A DNA stretch of 6,199 nucleotides, taken from Propionibacteriaceae bacterium (lineage in GTDB: Bacteria; Actinomycetota; Actinomycetes; Propionibacteriales; Propionibacteriaceae). Both the position numbers and the translations under genes were made by a program. Positions 5,854 to 6,199 of this stretch are shown piece by piece; position 1 is the stretch's first letter; each line of letters begins with the position of its first letter. The notes under the pieces are model-generated. The model did no database searches, had not been told where the DNA came from, and saw only the letters and a list, made by a program, of their open reading frames with translations. Location: assembly GCA_024636075.1 (NCBI GenBank), contig JAGXHS010000142.1:1-6199 (forward strand), written 5' to 3'.

Positions 5854-5892
5854 CGTCTCACTGAATGGGAACTGATCTCACTGTGTGAGACG
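5854..5892. repeat. nested inverted and direct repeats at the 3' end of the HNH gene
   Basis: TCTCACTG occurs at 5856-5863 and 5876-5883. GTGAGA (5885-5890) is complementary to the TCTCAC of both. The near pair gives a 6-bp stem with a 3-nt loop (5876-5890) that covers the HNH stop codon (5878-5880). The far pair gives an 8-bp stem (5854-5861 with 5885-5892) around a 23-nt loop. Only one can form at a time. It may be a weak terminator for the HNH transcript before the chelatase-like gene, though no T run follows. Confidence 0.4.
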
Positions 5893-6199
5893 TCGATGCT
5901 GGACCACGTCGATGCACTGGTGAAGGCGTGGTTGGGGTAGCTGCACCATCATTTCGTGGAGTTGTTGCTCGATGTCTGAGTGGGTGTTGTGGGGGGTGGT
6001 GGGGCTGTCGGAACGCGTGGTGGTGCCGTCGGCATGCAGGGTGAATCGTTGCCCTGCGGGTGTGGTCCACTCGTGGTCGCCGTTCTGGGTGCGTCGGATC
6101 CGCCAGAAGGCATGGGTTTTCGCGCGGTGCACTTTTCGCGACAGTGGCGTCAGGTTGTCGAGGCCGGTTTGGGCGGGTGGCCCGTTCGAAGTCCATGCT
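5878..6199 (-). CDS. HNH endonuclease-like protein (DUF222/13E12 type), C-terminal part only
   Basis: The gene enters from the right edge; only its last 106 residues are seen. They begin AWTSNGPPAQTGLDNLTPLS and continue RKVHRAKTHAFW, which matches the end of the HNH nuclease domain in actinobacterial DUF222 / 13E12-repeat proteins (pattern GPT...NL.PLCR.HHR.KTH..W). Then EWTTPAGQRFTLHADG, the usual small beta segment after the HNH, is followed by a polar Thr/His/Gln-rich tail. The usual C in LCR is S here, and the first His of the HHR pair is V (KVHR), so the zinc/metal site may differ from the classical form. The upstream HNH residues are outside the window, so activity cannot be judged. 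These proteins are abundant and multicopy in actinobacteria, sometimes linked to mobile DNA; their role is largely unknown. About 111 nt separate its stop from the start of the chelatase-like gene on the same strand. Confidence 0.85.
   Translation of the reverse strand, partial: AWTSNGPPAQTGLDNLTPLSRKVHRAKTHAFWRIRRTQNGDHEWTTPAGQRFTLHADGTTTRSDSPTTPHNTHSDIEQQLHEMMVQLPQPRLHQCIDVVQHRRLTQ

Noticed and set aside
1..6199. tRNA or rRNA genes, CRISPR arrays, insertion sequences
   Set aside because: Scanned for by eye on both strands. No cloverleaf-like pattern, no regularly spaced repeats, and no transposase or terminal inverted repeats were recognised.

Overview
This window comes from a high-GC actinobacterium, most likely a member of the Propionibacteriales or a relative. 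The evidence is the GC-rich third codon positions, a DUF3000 protein (an actinobacterial family), an actinobacterial-type HemQ/ChdC, and a DUF222/13E12-type HNH protein at the right edge. The assignment is by recall of families; no search was run.

Left part (about 1-1961, minus strand): a DUF3000 gene followed by a ribonuclease D gene, joined by a 4-nt GTGA stop/start overlap. The ribonuclease D frame is interrupted by an amber TAG at 313-315. Translation in the same frame continues cleanly for 83 more codons to a natural stop at 61-63 and encodes the expected C-terminal HRDC-like domain. A single G-to-A change in a Trp codon would explain this. It is either a recent nonsense mutation, a sequencing error, or a truncation that still works.

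Middle part (2031-4335): divergent from DUF3000 lies hemE (uroporphyrinogen decarboxylase) followed by hemQ/chdC (coproheme decarboxylase) with an ATGA overlap. These are an early and the final step of the coproporphyrin-dependent haem route. The oxidase gene (hemY/cgoX) that often sits between them is absent. A perfect 11-bp hairpin overlaps the hemQ stop and separates it from the convergent msrB (methionine sulfoxide reductase B). I recall the same set (rnd, DUF3000, hemE, hemY, hemQ, msrB) around Rv2674-Rv2681 of Mycobacterium tuberculosis, so the block looks like old actinobacterial synteny.

Right part (4336-6199): a 203-nt intergenic stretch with short direct repeats, a 131-residue helical protein of unknown function, a convergent CbiX/SirB-fold protein that appears to lack both metal-binding histidines, and the 3' end of an HNH endonuclease-like gene running off the window.

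I see no tRNA, rRNA, CRISPR array, insertion sequence or obvious defence system. The content is mostly core metabolism. The amber codon in rnd and the chelatase-like protein without its histidines are the items most worth checking.
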